A stretch of 11,253 bases of DNA from an uncultured Spirochaetales bacterium. GTDB taxonomy: Bacteria > Spirochaetota > Spirochaetia > Sphaerochaetales > Sphaerochaetaceae. The notes below the pieces were generated by a model. That model worked only from the letters and a program-made list of their open reading frames with translations, was not told the origin of the DNA and ran no database searches. Shown one piece after another: positions 1 through 6,396 of this stretch (the first letter of the stretch is position 1; every line of letters begins with the position of its first letter). Both the position numbers and the translations under genes were made by a program. The DNA is taken from assembly GCA_949292445.1 (NCBI GenBank), contig CASEZU010000077.1, forward strand, positions 1 to 11,253, written 5' to 3'.

Positions 1-93
1 CCCTCAGTAATGATAATGGCCTGTTTCCGGAACAATCCGTTGGATCCGATAGTAAATTCTGCATTCAAAGGATTAATAATCGCAGCTGACTAA
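1..93 (+). pseudogene. Possible decayed gene end (chromate-transporter-like fragment)
   Basis: A reading frame is open from the window edge to a TAA at 91-93. Its last part reads FRNNPLDPIVNSAFKGLIIA. This loosely recalls the chromate transporter segment in which a D/N-N-P-x-V-x-x-A-x-x-G stretch follows a membrane helix after a PS motif. Here the helix between PS and FRNN is nearly absent and the stop comes early, so if the likeness is real this is a broken remnant. The opposite strand is also open across the same bases, and the region is more AT-rich than the genes. The assignment is weak and could be chance. Confidence 0.17.
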
Positions 94-134
94 TAAAGTA
101 ATCCCCAATTACAAAGCTCCGCAGCAGAAAAGAC

Positions 135-146
135 ATCACCGGTGAT
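135..146. promoter_or_regulatory. Perfect 12-bp palindrome upstream of the polymerase gene
   Basis: ATCACCGGTGAT is a perfect inverted repeat with no spacer. It lies where the -35 element would be for the candidate -10 at 158-163, the usual place for a repressor site. It does not match the Gram-positive LexA box (CGAAC-N4-GTTCG) or the E. coli SOS box (CTG-N10-CAG). No regulator can be named. Confidence 0.35.
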
Positions 147-154
147 CAGTTTCC

Positions 155-163
155 TGCTATTAT
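155..163 (+). promoter_or_regulatory. Candidate extended -10 promoter for the polymerase/YolD operon
   Basis: TGCTATTAT combines a TGn extension with a hexamer matching TATAAT at five of six positions. No good -35 is found 16-18 bp upstream, where the palindrome lies instead; extended -10 promoters can work without one. Transcription would start near 170, just before or within the ribosome site at 168-174, which makes the leader very short. Confidence 0.35.
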
Positions 164-179
164 CCATAAGGAAGCCCTG

Positions 180-1664
180 ATGACGGAACGGACCTATATC
201 GCGATAGACCTCAAATCATTCTATGCCTCTGTCGAATGCCGCGAGAGAGGTCTCGATCCCATGGACACGGCACTCGTCGTCGCAGATGAAAGCAGGACGG
301 ACAAGACAATATGTCTTGCCGTCTCACCGGCACTGAAATCATATGGGATACCAGGCCGCTGCCGCCTCTTCGAAGTGAGGGAAATGGTCAGAGATGTCAA
401 CGCATCAAGGCGGAGGAAAGCACCCGGAGGGTGTCTTCGGCGCAAATCGGCAAGTGCTGCGGAGCTTGCCTCCGATCCGTCGCTTGAGCTCGGCTTCATC
501 GCGGCACCGCCGAGGATGGCCCTTTATATTGACTACAGCACGAGAATATACAGGATATACCTCAGGCACATAGCTCCCGAGGATATCCATGTCTATTCCA
601 TCGATGAGGTTTTCATCGATGCGACTGACTATCTCCAGCTCTATAGCCTCTCAGCACATGACTTCGCCATGAAGCTCATACTTGAAATACTCAGCGAAAC
701 AGGCATAACCGCCACAGCTGGAATCGGAGATAACCTCTACCTCGCCAAGGTGGCGATGGATATAATGGCAAAGCACATTCCGCCTGATGAAAACGGAGTC
801 AGGATCGCGGAACTCGATGAGATGAGCTACCGCCGCGAGCTCTGGACACACCGCCCGCTCACTGACTTCTGGCGCATAGGGCACGGCTATGCACGGAAAC
901 TGGAAGAAAGAAGGCTCTTCACCATGGGGGACATCGCCTGCTGCTCAATCCGCAATGAGGAAATGCTCTACAGGCTCTTCGGCGTGAATGCCGAGCTCCT
1001 CATTGACCATGCATGGGGCTGGGAGCCCTGCACGATTAAGGATATAAAGGAATACCGGCCGGATTCCAGCAGCATAGGTTCAGGACAGGTGCTGCAGTCT
1101 CCGTACAGCTTTGCCAAGGCCCGCATTGTGGCGAAGGAGATGGCAGATGCCCTCTCGCTTGATCTCGTAGACAGGCGCCTAGTGACAAGCCGCATCGACC
1201 TTGTAGTCGGATATGATCAGGTGAACATGAACGGGAATTATGACGGCAGGACAAAGAGGGATCACTACGGGCGCACCATCCCGAAAAGCGCCCATGGCTT
1301 TGTCACATTCAGATCCAGGACCTCATCAGCGCGGAGGATCATCAATGCAGCCGCTGAAATCTTCGACAGGACGGTGACCCCCTCGCTGCTTGTGCGGAGG
1401 CTCTATATAACGGCAGCCGATGTGATACCCGAGGCGCTGAACGAGGAAGCGGCAAGGCAGCCCGATCTCTTCGAGGATCATGAGCTGGAAGAGAAAAAAA
1501 GAGAAGCGGAACTCCGGGAAACGGAAAAAGAGAGGAGACTTCAGGATGCGACGCTCAGCATCAAACAGAGATTCGGGAAGAACGCCCTTCTCCGCGGAAT
1601 GAGCTTCGAGGAAGGCGCGACGGCAAGGGAACGCAACTGCCAGATAGGGGGACATCGGGCATGA
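180..1664 (+). CDS. Y-family error-prone DNA polymerase (UvrX/UmuC/ImpB type)
   Basis: This 494-residue protein is a translesion DNA polymerase that copies across damaged template bases. The palm begins with IDLKSFYASVE (residues 9-19), giving catalytic Asp10 and an aromatic steric-gate residue, Tyr15. The central YSIDEVFID motif (139-147) supplies catalytic Asp142 and Glu143. The helix-hairpin-helix-like region around 172-196 contains GIGDNLYLAKVAMD. The little-finger domain follows, then a charged, probably coiled-coil stretch near 440-465. The C-terminal RGMSFEEGATARERNCQIGG segment is typical of the Clostridia/Bacillus branch, as is the Lys-rich insert near 76-100. Length is normal for that branch and the gene looks intact. 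AAGGAAG (168-174) lies 5 nt before the ATG. Its stop overlaps the next start as ATGA, so it is probably translationally coupled to the YolD-like gene. Damage-inducible expression is likely by analogy, but no recognised LexA box is seen. Confidence 0.93.
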   Translation: MTERTYIAIDLKSFYASVECRERGLDPMDTALVVADESRTDKTICLAVSPALKSYGIPGRCRLFEVREMVRDVNASRRRKAPGGCLRRKSASAAELASDPSLELGFIAAPPRMALYIDYSTRIYRIYLRHIAPEDIHVYSIDEVFIDATDYLQLYSLSAHDFAMKLILEILSETGITATAGIGDNLYLAKVAMDIMAKHIPPDENGVRIAELDEMSYRRELWTHRPLTDFWRIGHGYARKLEERRLFTMGDIACCSIRNEEMLYRLFGVNAELLIDHAWGWEPCTIKDIKEYRPDSSSIGSGQVLQSPYSFAKARIVAKEMADALSLDLVDRRLVTSRIDLVVGYDQVNMNGNYDGRTKRDHYGRTIPKSAHGFVTFRSRTSSARRIINAAAEIFDRTVTPSLLVRRLYITAADVIPEALNEEAARQPDLFEDHELEEKKREAELRETEKERRLQDATLSIKQRFGKNALLRGMSFEEGATARERNCQIGGHRA

Positions 1665-2074
1665 AAGGCCCTTACGACGGCATCATCGGACTGCCGCATC
1701 ATGAGCCGGAGAATCATCCCCGGATGCCGAGAGCGGACAGGGCCGCACAGTTCTCCCCCTTTGCCGCGCTATCGGGATACAGCGATGCGATACGGGAAAC
1801 CGGAAGATTGCGGGAAAAGAGGACAATCCTCGGCGATGAGGCCAGAGTGGAACTCGACGGAATGCTCCATCTTATCGGAGAGGGGAAAGGACCCGTTACA
1901 GTGCATGCTGAGCACTATCACACATACAATGGAAAAGACGGGGAAGACGGGCGCTATGTGACAACTGAAGGAATTGTAATGGAAGTCACGGAAGACGGCA
2001 CGCTTCACCTTGCCGGAGGGGAAACAATAAAGGCAGAGGATATCAGAAAACTAACTATAATGGATAATATTTAA
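1661..2074 (+). CDS. YolD-like protein, partner of the Y-family polymerase
   Basis: This 137-residue protein is recognised from its N-terminal signature: GLPHH (10-14), HPRM (19-22), then DRAAQFSPFAALSGY (26-40) and a conserved AIRETGR (43-49). The C-terminal half is beta-rich with a TTEGIVMEV stretch. YolD-family proteins are commonly encoded next to UvrX/YqjW-type polymerases in Bacilli and Clostridia and have been proposed to serve as a UmuD-like accessory factor; the biochemistry is poorly established. The start overlaps the polymerase stop by 4 bp, and AGGGGGA (1646-1652) gives a good ribosome site 8 nt upstream. It has no signal peptide or membrane segment, so a cytoplasmic polymerase cofactor is the natural reading. 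The pair looks like a complete cassette ending in an AT-rich spacer. Confidence 0.85.
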   Translation: MKGPYDGIIGLPHHEPENHPRMPRADRAAQFSPFAALSGYSDAIRETGRLREKRTILGDEARVELDGMLHLIGEGKGPVTVHAEHYHTYNGKDGEDGRYVTTEGIVMEVTEDGTLHLAGGETIKAEDIRKLTIMDNI

Positions 2075-2145
2075 TTCCGTTAAAGGAATATTTTATTTTC
2101 ATATAAATATTGCATGTCAGTTTTCTCTGACTATAACATAGTTTT
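2074..2145 (+). terminator. Weak hairpins after the YolD-like gene
   Basis: Two small hairpins follow the stop codon. ATTCC/GGAAT (2074-2078 and 2085-2089, 6-nt loop) precedes a T-rich run, and GTCAG/CTGAC (2116-2120 and 2127-2131, 6-nt loop) is followed by a T5 run at 2141-2145. Each stem is only 5 bp. Together with the clear promoter region further on, they may end the cassette's transcript, but neither is a convincing intrinsic terminator. Confidence 0.25.
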
Positions 2146-2167
2146 TATCTACAACTGCTGGATTCAA

Positions 2168-2181
2168 TGTCAATATTGACA
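2168..2181. promoter_or_regulatory. Perfect 14-bp palindrome containing a consensus -35
   Basis: TGTCAATATTGACA reads the same on both strands. Its right end is TTGACA (2176-2181), a perfect -35 hexamer for the dehydrogenase gene. A TAACAA at 2199-2204, spaced 17 bp, could be a poor -10. A dimeric regulator bound here would cover the promoter. It resembles a Rex-type operator (TTGTGA-N6-TCACAA) in having TGT...ACA ends, but the two arms are 2 bp closer than in the Rex consensus, so Rex is not established. Confidence 0.5.
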
Positions 2182-2214
2182 CTATCACTTCAAAGTGTTA
2201 ACAAAAATCCGAAA

Positions 2215-2219
2215 AAGGA
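2215..2219 (+). promoter_or_regulatory. Ribosome binding site that sets the dehydrogenase start
   Basis: AAGGA lies 8 nt before the ATG at 2228. No comparable site precedes the in-frame GTG at 2195, so this element argues for the downstream start. Confidence 0.6.
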
Positions 2220-2227
2220 TCGCAGCA

Positions 2228-3451
2228 ATGAATCTTGTCAGGAAGATATATTCGAGGGTATTTCAGAAAGCGTTCAGGATAGCCATCCCGCTTCTCCCAT
2301 ACAGGAAGCCGGAGGTGCTCAACAGCATAGATGAGCTTCCTTCGCTCTTCAGCAGGCAGGGAATAAGAAGGGTTCTCCTTGTCACCGATAAAGGAATAAG
2401 GGGAATGGGCCTCACGGAAAGGCTGGAAACGCTCATGGCACAGAACGGGATAACCCTTGCTGTCTATGATTCAACAGTTGCAAATCCGACGACCGACAAT
2501 GTCGAGGAGGCCAGACGCCTCTACATCTCCTCCGAAGCAGAAGCCATCATCGGCTTTGGCGGCGGTTCCTCGATAGATGCGGCCAAAGCGGTCGGAGCAC
2601 GTATTGCTTACCCGAAGAAACCTCTTGCCAAGATGGAGGGAATCATCAGGGTATGGAGGAAGATCCCACTCCTGATAGCCATTCCGACAACAGCCGGCAC
2701 AGGCAGTGAGACAACGCTCGCGGCAGTCATCGTCGACAGCCGGACAAGACACAAGTATCCGATCAACTCCTTCCCGCTCATCCCCCGTTATGCGGTGCTC
2801 GATCCGGAAGTGACGAGGACTCTGCCGCCATCACTCACAGCCTCCACAGGACTCGATGCCCTCACACATGCCGTTGAGGCATACATCGGCGGTTCCACGA
2901 CAAAGGAGACAAGAGCTGAGGCACTGGAAGCGGTGAGTCTCATCTTCTCCTCACTGACCGCGGCATACCATGACGGCAGCAACATGCTGGCAAGGCGCAA
3001 TATGCTCCGTGCGGCCTTCCTCGCGGGATCGGCTTTCACTGTATCCTATGTGGGCTATGTGCACGCCGTGGCGCACTCGCTGGGAGGGAAGTACAATGTG
3101 CCGCACGGACTTGCAAATGCAGTCCTGCTCCCATATGTACTGGAGAAATACGGAAAGAGCGCGGAAAGGAAACTCGCAGAACTTGCTGACGCAGCCTCAA
3201 TCGGAAGCGGAACGGATCATGAGAAAGCAGCAGCGTTCATAGCCGCCATCAGGGCGATGGAACGCGAGATGCGCATCCCTGAAAAGCTCAGGGGAATCCG
3301 CAGGGAGGACATTCCGGAGCTTGCCGCCTATGCGGACAAGGAAGCGAATCCGCTCTATCCGGTTCCTGTGCTGATGGATGCGAAGGAACTCGAGGTCTTC
3401 TATTACAGCGTGATGGAAGAGAATGTATCAGGCATAGCCACCACAGCTTAG
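2228..3451 (+). CDS. Iron-containing alcohol dehydrogenase (type III ADH, FucO/YqhD superfamily)
   Basis: The product interconverts an alcohol and an aldehyde or ketone using NAD(P) and a bound divalent metal, probably iron, in the cytoplasm. The N-terminal half has the nucleotide-binding GFGGGSSIDAAKA motif (residues 109-121 of 407) and the family's IPTTAGTGSETT (152-163). The C-terminal half has the metal site: Asp210 and His214 in GLDALTHAVEAY, then His279 and His293 in VHAVAHSLGG and VPHG. Their spacing matches the FucO ligands. An in-frame GTG at 2195 would add 11 residues but has no ribosome site, so the ATG at 2228 is preferred. The first 30 residues are basic and amphipathic before the usual fold begins. 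The gene stands alone, between its own promoter region and a strong terminator. Substrate cannot be read from sequence; butanol, lactaldehyde and 1,3-propanediol types are all possible. Confidence 0.9.
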   Translation: MNLVRKIYSRVFQKAFRIAIPLLPYRKPEVLNSIDELPSLFSRQGIRRVLLVTDKGIRGMGLTERLETLMAQNGITLAVYDSTVANPTTDNVEEARRLYISSEAEAIIGFGGGSSIDAAKAVGARIAYPKKPLAKMEGIIRVWRKIPLLIAIPTTAGTGSETTLAAVIVDSRTRHKYPINSFPLIPRYAVLDPEVTRTLPPSLTASTGLDALTHAVEAYIGGSTTKETRAEALEAVSLIFSSLTAAYHDGSNMLARRNMLRAAFLAGSAFTVSYVGYVHAVAHSLGGKYNVPHGLANAVLLPYVLEKYGKSAERKLAELADAASIGSGTDHEKAAAFIAAIRAMEREMRIPEKLRGIRREDIPELAAYADKEANPLYPVPVLMDAKELEVFYYSVMEENVSGIATTA

Positions 3452-3472
3452 TGAGCTCTGCTTACCATAGGA

Positions 3473-3506
3473 ATGGGCCTCCATGTTCCATGAGGCCCAT
3501 TTTCTT
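3473..3506 (+). terminator. Strong intrinsic terminator of the dehydrogenase gene
   Basis: ATGGGCCT (3473-3480) pairs with AGGCCCAT (3493-3500). An inner CATG/CATG pairing extends the stem past one bulged C, with a 3-nt loop. A T-rich run follows at 3500-3506 and again near 3510. The reverse strand has no T-run after the stem, so it is mainly a plus-strand terminator, though the hairpin may also help the converging lyase transcript, which stops coding at 3545. Confidence 0.85.
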
Positions 3507-3544
3507 ATATTTTAAGAAATTACAATTTATAAGTACAGCTGATA

Positions 3545-5509
3545 TCAATATTCAAGCACAGTACCGGATATCTTCTCTCCTGGCCGGAACACCACAGTCT
3601 GCCCCCAGCCTTCACAGCCGCAGATGGTGAAGCTGTCTGTCGGAGAACCCCATTCATAATGGCTTATGAGGAGAATATGGTCACCGATCCTGAAACCTTC
3701 CGCCTGCTCCATGGGTATTGGCCTTTTATGATGATTGCTCATCACCGTCTCACGGCTTACGGGAATCTCTCCCGAAAGGCTTATGACAGTGACAAGCGAA
3801 CCGAAACCGTCGAATTCTGCCGACGTCTCCGTGCTGCTGTTCTCCGCCGCCTGATTATAATGCCTTGATATCCTCGAGCCATGGATGGCTGTATGCTCTC
3901 CTCCGAATGTGCGTATCCAGACATTGTTCCGGTCTGAGATGAAGCGCACAGTATCAGTACCGTCAGCTGAGACCTTGCCGCTTTCTGAGAAGTGGAGGTG
4001 GAACTCCGCACTGTGCTTTCCCGAGGAGTAGAGCTCATCAGCCACGACAATTATAGATGGAGACAGCACTATTATCTTCCTTGAGACGAACACACCGTCC
4101 CGGAAATACCCGAGATGACCTCCTGTGATGTATCCGTATCCATCCTTCTCACGTGCCTCAAAACCGTAGCGGCGGCTCATCTTCGAATACTCCCAGCTGT
4201 CAAGATGCGTATAGCTGTCCCTGCCATCGACAGTGATGACGTTATGAGCATGGGAATCCTTGAACTCATAGCGCTCAGGTTTATCGACATAGGTGAAGCG
4301 GCCAGGATCAATGAGGATGTCCTCACCGTTCGCGAAAAGATCGAAATGCGTCTGATCCGCATGGCCATGGCCGGCACCGAGCGTGCCGTTCTTAAAGGAA
4401 AGGTACATCCCGTCCTTCCTGTAAACCGCACGGCCAGAATCGGGGAAGGAGAAGACAAGCGACTCAGGGGCCCTCTTATCCATGGCCTCGTATTCAAGAG
4501 CCGCATCGATGCCTGTATCCCAGAGCGCATCAAATGTCATGTGATCCTCTCCGAAATACCTCAGCACAGGATCCTTGAAGAGCCAGGCGCTCTTTTCGGT
4601 TATATCACGCTGATCTATATCATCGCTGTCCCCAGACATCGGTTCAGAGCCATCCGGCTTCTGCAGAAGAGCCGATGCACGCGCAAGGCTGTAAATACGC
4701 TCCTCCATCCCCTCTGGGAGCTCTATGCCGCAGTGCCTGGAGAGTATCAGGACATCCTGGAAGCACTGCAGGACCTCATTGTGGTACATGGCGCTCTGCT
4801 CCCAGTGCACGCCGTCGTCATACACCTGCATCCTCAGTTCAATGTCGAGCCTCCTAAGTGCCTCCTTCCTCCACTCAAGCGTGCGTTCAGTTTCCGGCAT
4901 GACAAGGGAGGCCTCGAAAAGGCCGTGATTGGAGATGATCCCCCAGTTGGAGATCCTGTTGTAGCTGTCCCAGACAGTCATTATATACTCAGCATGATCT
5001 GCCATTGAGAGCGAGAAAGCATCGATCACTTCCTCCGTGAGGTGGGGAGAATGGCGGAAGAACTGGATCGCCTTGGTCCAGTACTCCATGCGGAACCCCG
5101 CCTCGATGCTCCTCCAGGCCTTCTGTGCTCCGGGATCTGAGCGCCTGACGGTGCCGGTCCATCCTAAAAGCTCCTTGGCAAAGGCCTTGGCATACTTCTC
5201 ATCCCCCGTCATCGCATAGGCCTCGCCATAGCATATCCAGTGGCGCATGCGGTTGAACGCATAGATGAATTCAGGATCATCGCCCGGCTGCCTGAGCCAG
5301 TCTATGTCACCGTCGAATACCACAGGGACCTGCGTCTGCTCAAGATCCCAACGAAGTGTGAACATATAGCGCTGAGAGGCCGCATCATCGGCAGTCCTGA
5401 TGACTTTCTCCGCTTCAGCGGGAGAATACCTGAGGGCATATTCCGCACATTCCCTCATTCTCTCTGTATCGAAAAAAAGGCGCCTGAAGAAGAATCTTTC
5501 CTTGTCCAT
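3545..5509 (-). CDS. Heparinase II/III-family polysaccharide lyase
   Basis: This 654-residue protein has the two-part layout of heparinase II/III and alginate-lyase-like enzymes, which cleave uronic-acid glycans by beta-elimination. An all-helical toroid (about 1-340) holds WRSIEAGFRMEYW (132-144), NWGIISNHGLFEASL with Asn194-His195, and DDGVHWEQSAMYHNEVL with Tyr242-His243; these are the usual neutraliser, base and acid candidates. A beta-sandwich C-terminal half begins with GHGHADQTHFDLF (380-392), giving His381 and His383, then ILIDPGRFTY and HAHNVITVDG. There is no signal peptide, so it probably acts in the cytoplasm on imported oligosaccharides. The exact lyase family (PL12, 15, 17, 21 or other) cannot be told by eye. 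The AGGAGG on its strand lies 21 nt before the ATG, too far to be a normal ribosome site, and no in-frame start codon lies between. It faces the discoidin-like gene across a shared control region. Confidence 0.88.
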   Translation of the reverse strand: MDKERFFFRRLFFDTERMRECAEYALRYSPAEAEKVIRTADDAASQRYMFTLRWDLEQTQVPVVFDGDIDWLRQPGDDPEFIYAFNRMRHWICYGEAYAMTGDEKYAKAFAKELLGWTGTVRRSDPGAQKAWRSIEAGFRMEYWTKAIQFFRHSPHLTEEVIDAFSLSMADHAEYIMTVWDSYNRISNWGIISNHGLFEASLVMPETERTLEWRKEALRRLDIELRMQVYDDGVHWEQSAMYHNEVLQCFQDVLILSRHCGIELPEGMEERIYSLARASALLQKPDGSEPMSGDSDDIDQRDITEKSAWLFKDPVLRYFGEDHMTFDALWDTGIDAALEYEAMDKRAPESLVFSFPDSGRAVYRKDGMYLSFKNGTLGAGHGHADQTHFDLFANGEDILIDPGRFTYVDKPERYEFKDSHAHNVITVDGRDSYTHLDSWEYSKMSRRYGFEAREKDGYGYITGGHLGYFRDGVFVSRKIIVLSPSIIVVADELYSSGKHSAEFHLHFSESGKVSADGTDTVRFISDRNNVWIRTFGGEHTAIHGSRISRHYNQAAENSSTETSAEFDGFGSLVTVISLSGEIPVSRETVMSNHHKRPIPMEQAEGFRIGDHILLISHYEWGSPTDSFTICGCEGWGQTVVFRPGEKISGTVLEY

Positions 5510-5515
5510 ACAGAC

Positions 5516-5544
5516 AAAATGTGCCTCTTTCCTCCTGTTGTCAA
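5516..5544 (-). promoter_or_regulatory. Candidate promoter of the lyase gene, possibly leaderless
   Basis: On the minus strand TTGACA (5544-5539) is a perfect -35. A 17-bp spacer leads to CATTTT (5521-5516), a three-of-six match to the -10. Six nt then separate the -10 from the ATG at 5509, so transcription would start at or next to the A of the start codon. In this reading the AGGAGG lies in the promoter spacer and is not transcribed. The weak -10 keeps confidence low. Confidence 0.35.
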
Positions 5545-5558
5545 CGACAGTATTGTCA
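5538..5558. repeat. Paired TTGTCA repeats with interleaved inverted repeats
   Basis: TTGTCA occurs at 5538-5543 and again at 5553-5558, a 15-bp period. Between them GACA (5546-5549) forms inverted repeats with both copies (TGTC-aac-GACA and GACA-gtat-TGTC). The cluster lies between the two divergent genes and overlaps the -35 proposed for the lyase, so it could be an operator shared by both directions. Confidence 0.3.
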
Positions 5559-5598
5559 TTGCAAGGGAGAAAAGTGATGACAAACAGCAGCAGTGTAA

Positions 5599-5607
5599 TG
5601 CTAGAAT
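5599..5607 (+). promoter_or_regulatory. Extended -10 placed for a leaderless transcript
   Basis: TGCTAGAAT has the TGn extension and a five-of-six match to TATAAT. An ATGACA (five of six to the -35 consensus) is at 5577-5582, with a long 19-bp spacer. The hexamer ends 6 nt before the ATG at 5614, so the expected transcription start is at or within a base or two of that ATG. This fits the lack of any Shine-Dalgarno before it. Confidence 0.45.
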
Positions 5608-5613
5608 CTTGCT

Positions 5614-6396
5614 ATGATCGCGATAAGAATAAAGAACGGCAGCAAAGTGCTGATCGAGAAACAGGGAAACGATGAGGCATATGCCGTATACAGGGAAGAG
5701 TATCATGACGGTGATACGATTGAACTTGACTTCTCCGCAGAAGGCCTCTACTGGGTAAACACGGATGCCGCGCTTTTCCCGGCACTCCTCTGGTGCAGGG
5801 GCACATATGCATTCCCCGTCCCCTTCGGAGAAGCAAAGCAGCCATATCATCCGGCCTCATTCACAGGCGGCATTCACCTCATTCAGGTGAGAAAAGCGAA
5901 GGACGGAGAGAGCTTGAACTTCCGCAACCTTGCCCTCAACCCCTGCGACTGGCACGGGAACTCGGCGCTCTATCCGCACACATATGCGAATGTGGAGACA
6001 AGGGGCGAATCCGTCTTCGCATCACGCAACGCAGTGGATGGCCTCATAGCCTCCGACAGCCACGGCGGCTATCCCTGGACAAGCTGGGGGATCAACAGGG
6101 ATCCGGAGGCGGAGATGACCGTCGACTTCGGACGCCCGGTGGACATTGAGGATATCATCTTCTACGACAGAGCAGATTTTCCCCACGATGCCTGGTGGAC
6201 AGAAGCCACGCTCTCATTCTCCGACGGAAGCTCGGTGAAAGTACCGCTCACAAAGCGCGACGGCGCACAGGATACCGTGCATGTCGGGAAGAAGGGAATC
6301 ACATCGTTTACTGTATCGCACCTCATAAAGGCTGATGATCCGTCACCTTTCCCGGCACTGGTGCAGATAGAGGCATGGGGACGTGAACATGAATAA
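5614..6396 (+). CDS. Discoidin-like (F5/8 type C) carbohydrate-binding protein
   Basis: This 260-residue protein has two beta-rich parts. Residues 1-105 form a small beta domain of unknown role, with a hydrophobic GLYWVNTDAALFPALLW run. Residues about 106-258 look like an F5/8 type C (galactose-binding-like) jelly roll: FRNLALNP, FASRNAVDG, the SHGGYPWTSWGI strand, then AEMTVDFGRPVDIEDIIFYDR and a closing VQIEAWG. Such domains bind sugars, and no catalytic motif is evident. There is no signal peptide or anchor, unusual for this fold, so it is probably cytoplasmic and may work with the divergent lyase. The start is ATG 5614, because an in-frame TAG lies four codons upstream; no ribosome site precedes it. 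The 3' end overlaps the thioredoxin-like gene by 8 bp. The family is recognised by pattern only. Confidence 0.65.
   Translation: MIAIRIKNGSKVLIEKQGNDEAYAVYREEYHDGDTIELDFSAEGLYWVNTDAALFPALLWCRGTYAFPVPFGEAKQPYHPASFTGGIHLIQVRKAKDGESLNFRNLALNPCDWHGNSALYPHTYANVETRGESVFASRNAVDGLIASDSHGGYPWTSWGINRDPEAEMTVDFGRPVDIEDIIFYDRADFPHDAWWTEATLSFSDGSSVKVPLTKRDGAQDTVHVGKKGITSFTVSHLIKADDPSPFPALVQIEAWGREHE
6377..6381 (+). promoter_or_regulatory. Ribosome binding site that sets the thioredoxin-like start
   Basis: GGGGA lies 7 nt before the ATG at 6389 but only 1 nt before the in-frame GTG at 6383. This favours the ATG. Confidence 0.5.

Noticed and set aside
29..43. GGAAC-N5-GTTGG as a LexA box for the polymerase cassette
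   Set aside because: The Gram-positive LexA box needs a 4-nt spacer and matching arms. Here the spacer is 5 nt with an arm mismatch, and it lies about 140 bp from the start codon.
1..90. Minus-strand open frame reaching the left window edge
   Set aside because: It has no ribosome site or clear start and no recognised motif. The same bases are also open on the plus strand, so coding sense cannot be decided.
2168..2181. Assigning the 14-bp palindrome to Rex
   Set aside because: The TGT...ACA ends are 2 bp closer together than in the Rex consensus, so the regulator is left unnamed.
4115..5008. A 297-codon plus-strand open frame opposite the lyase gene
   Set aside because: It lies wholly antisense to a well-supported lyase, has no recognisable domain, and its composition looks like reverse-complemented coding sequence.
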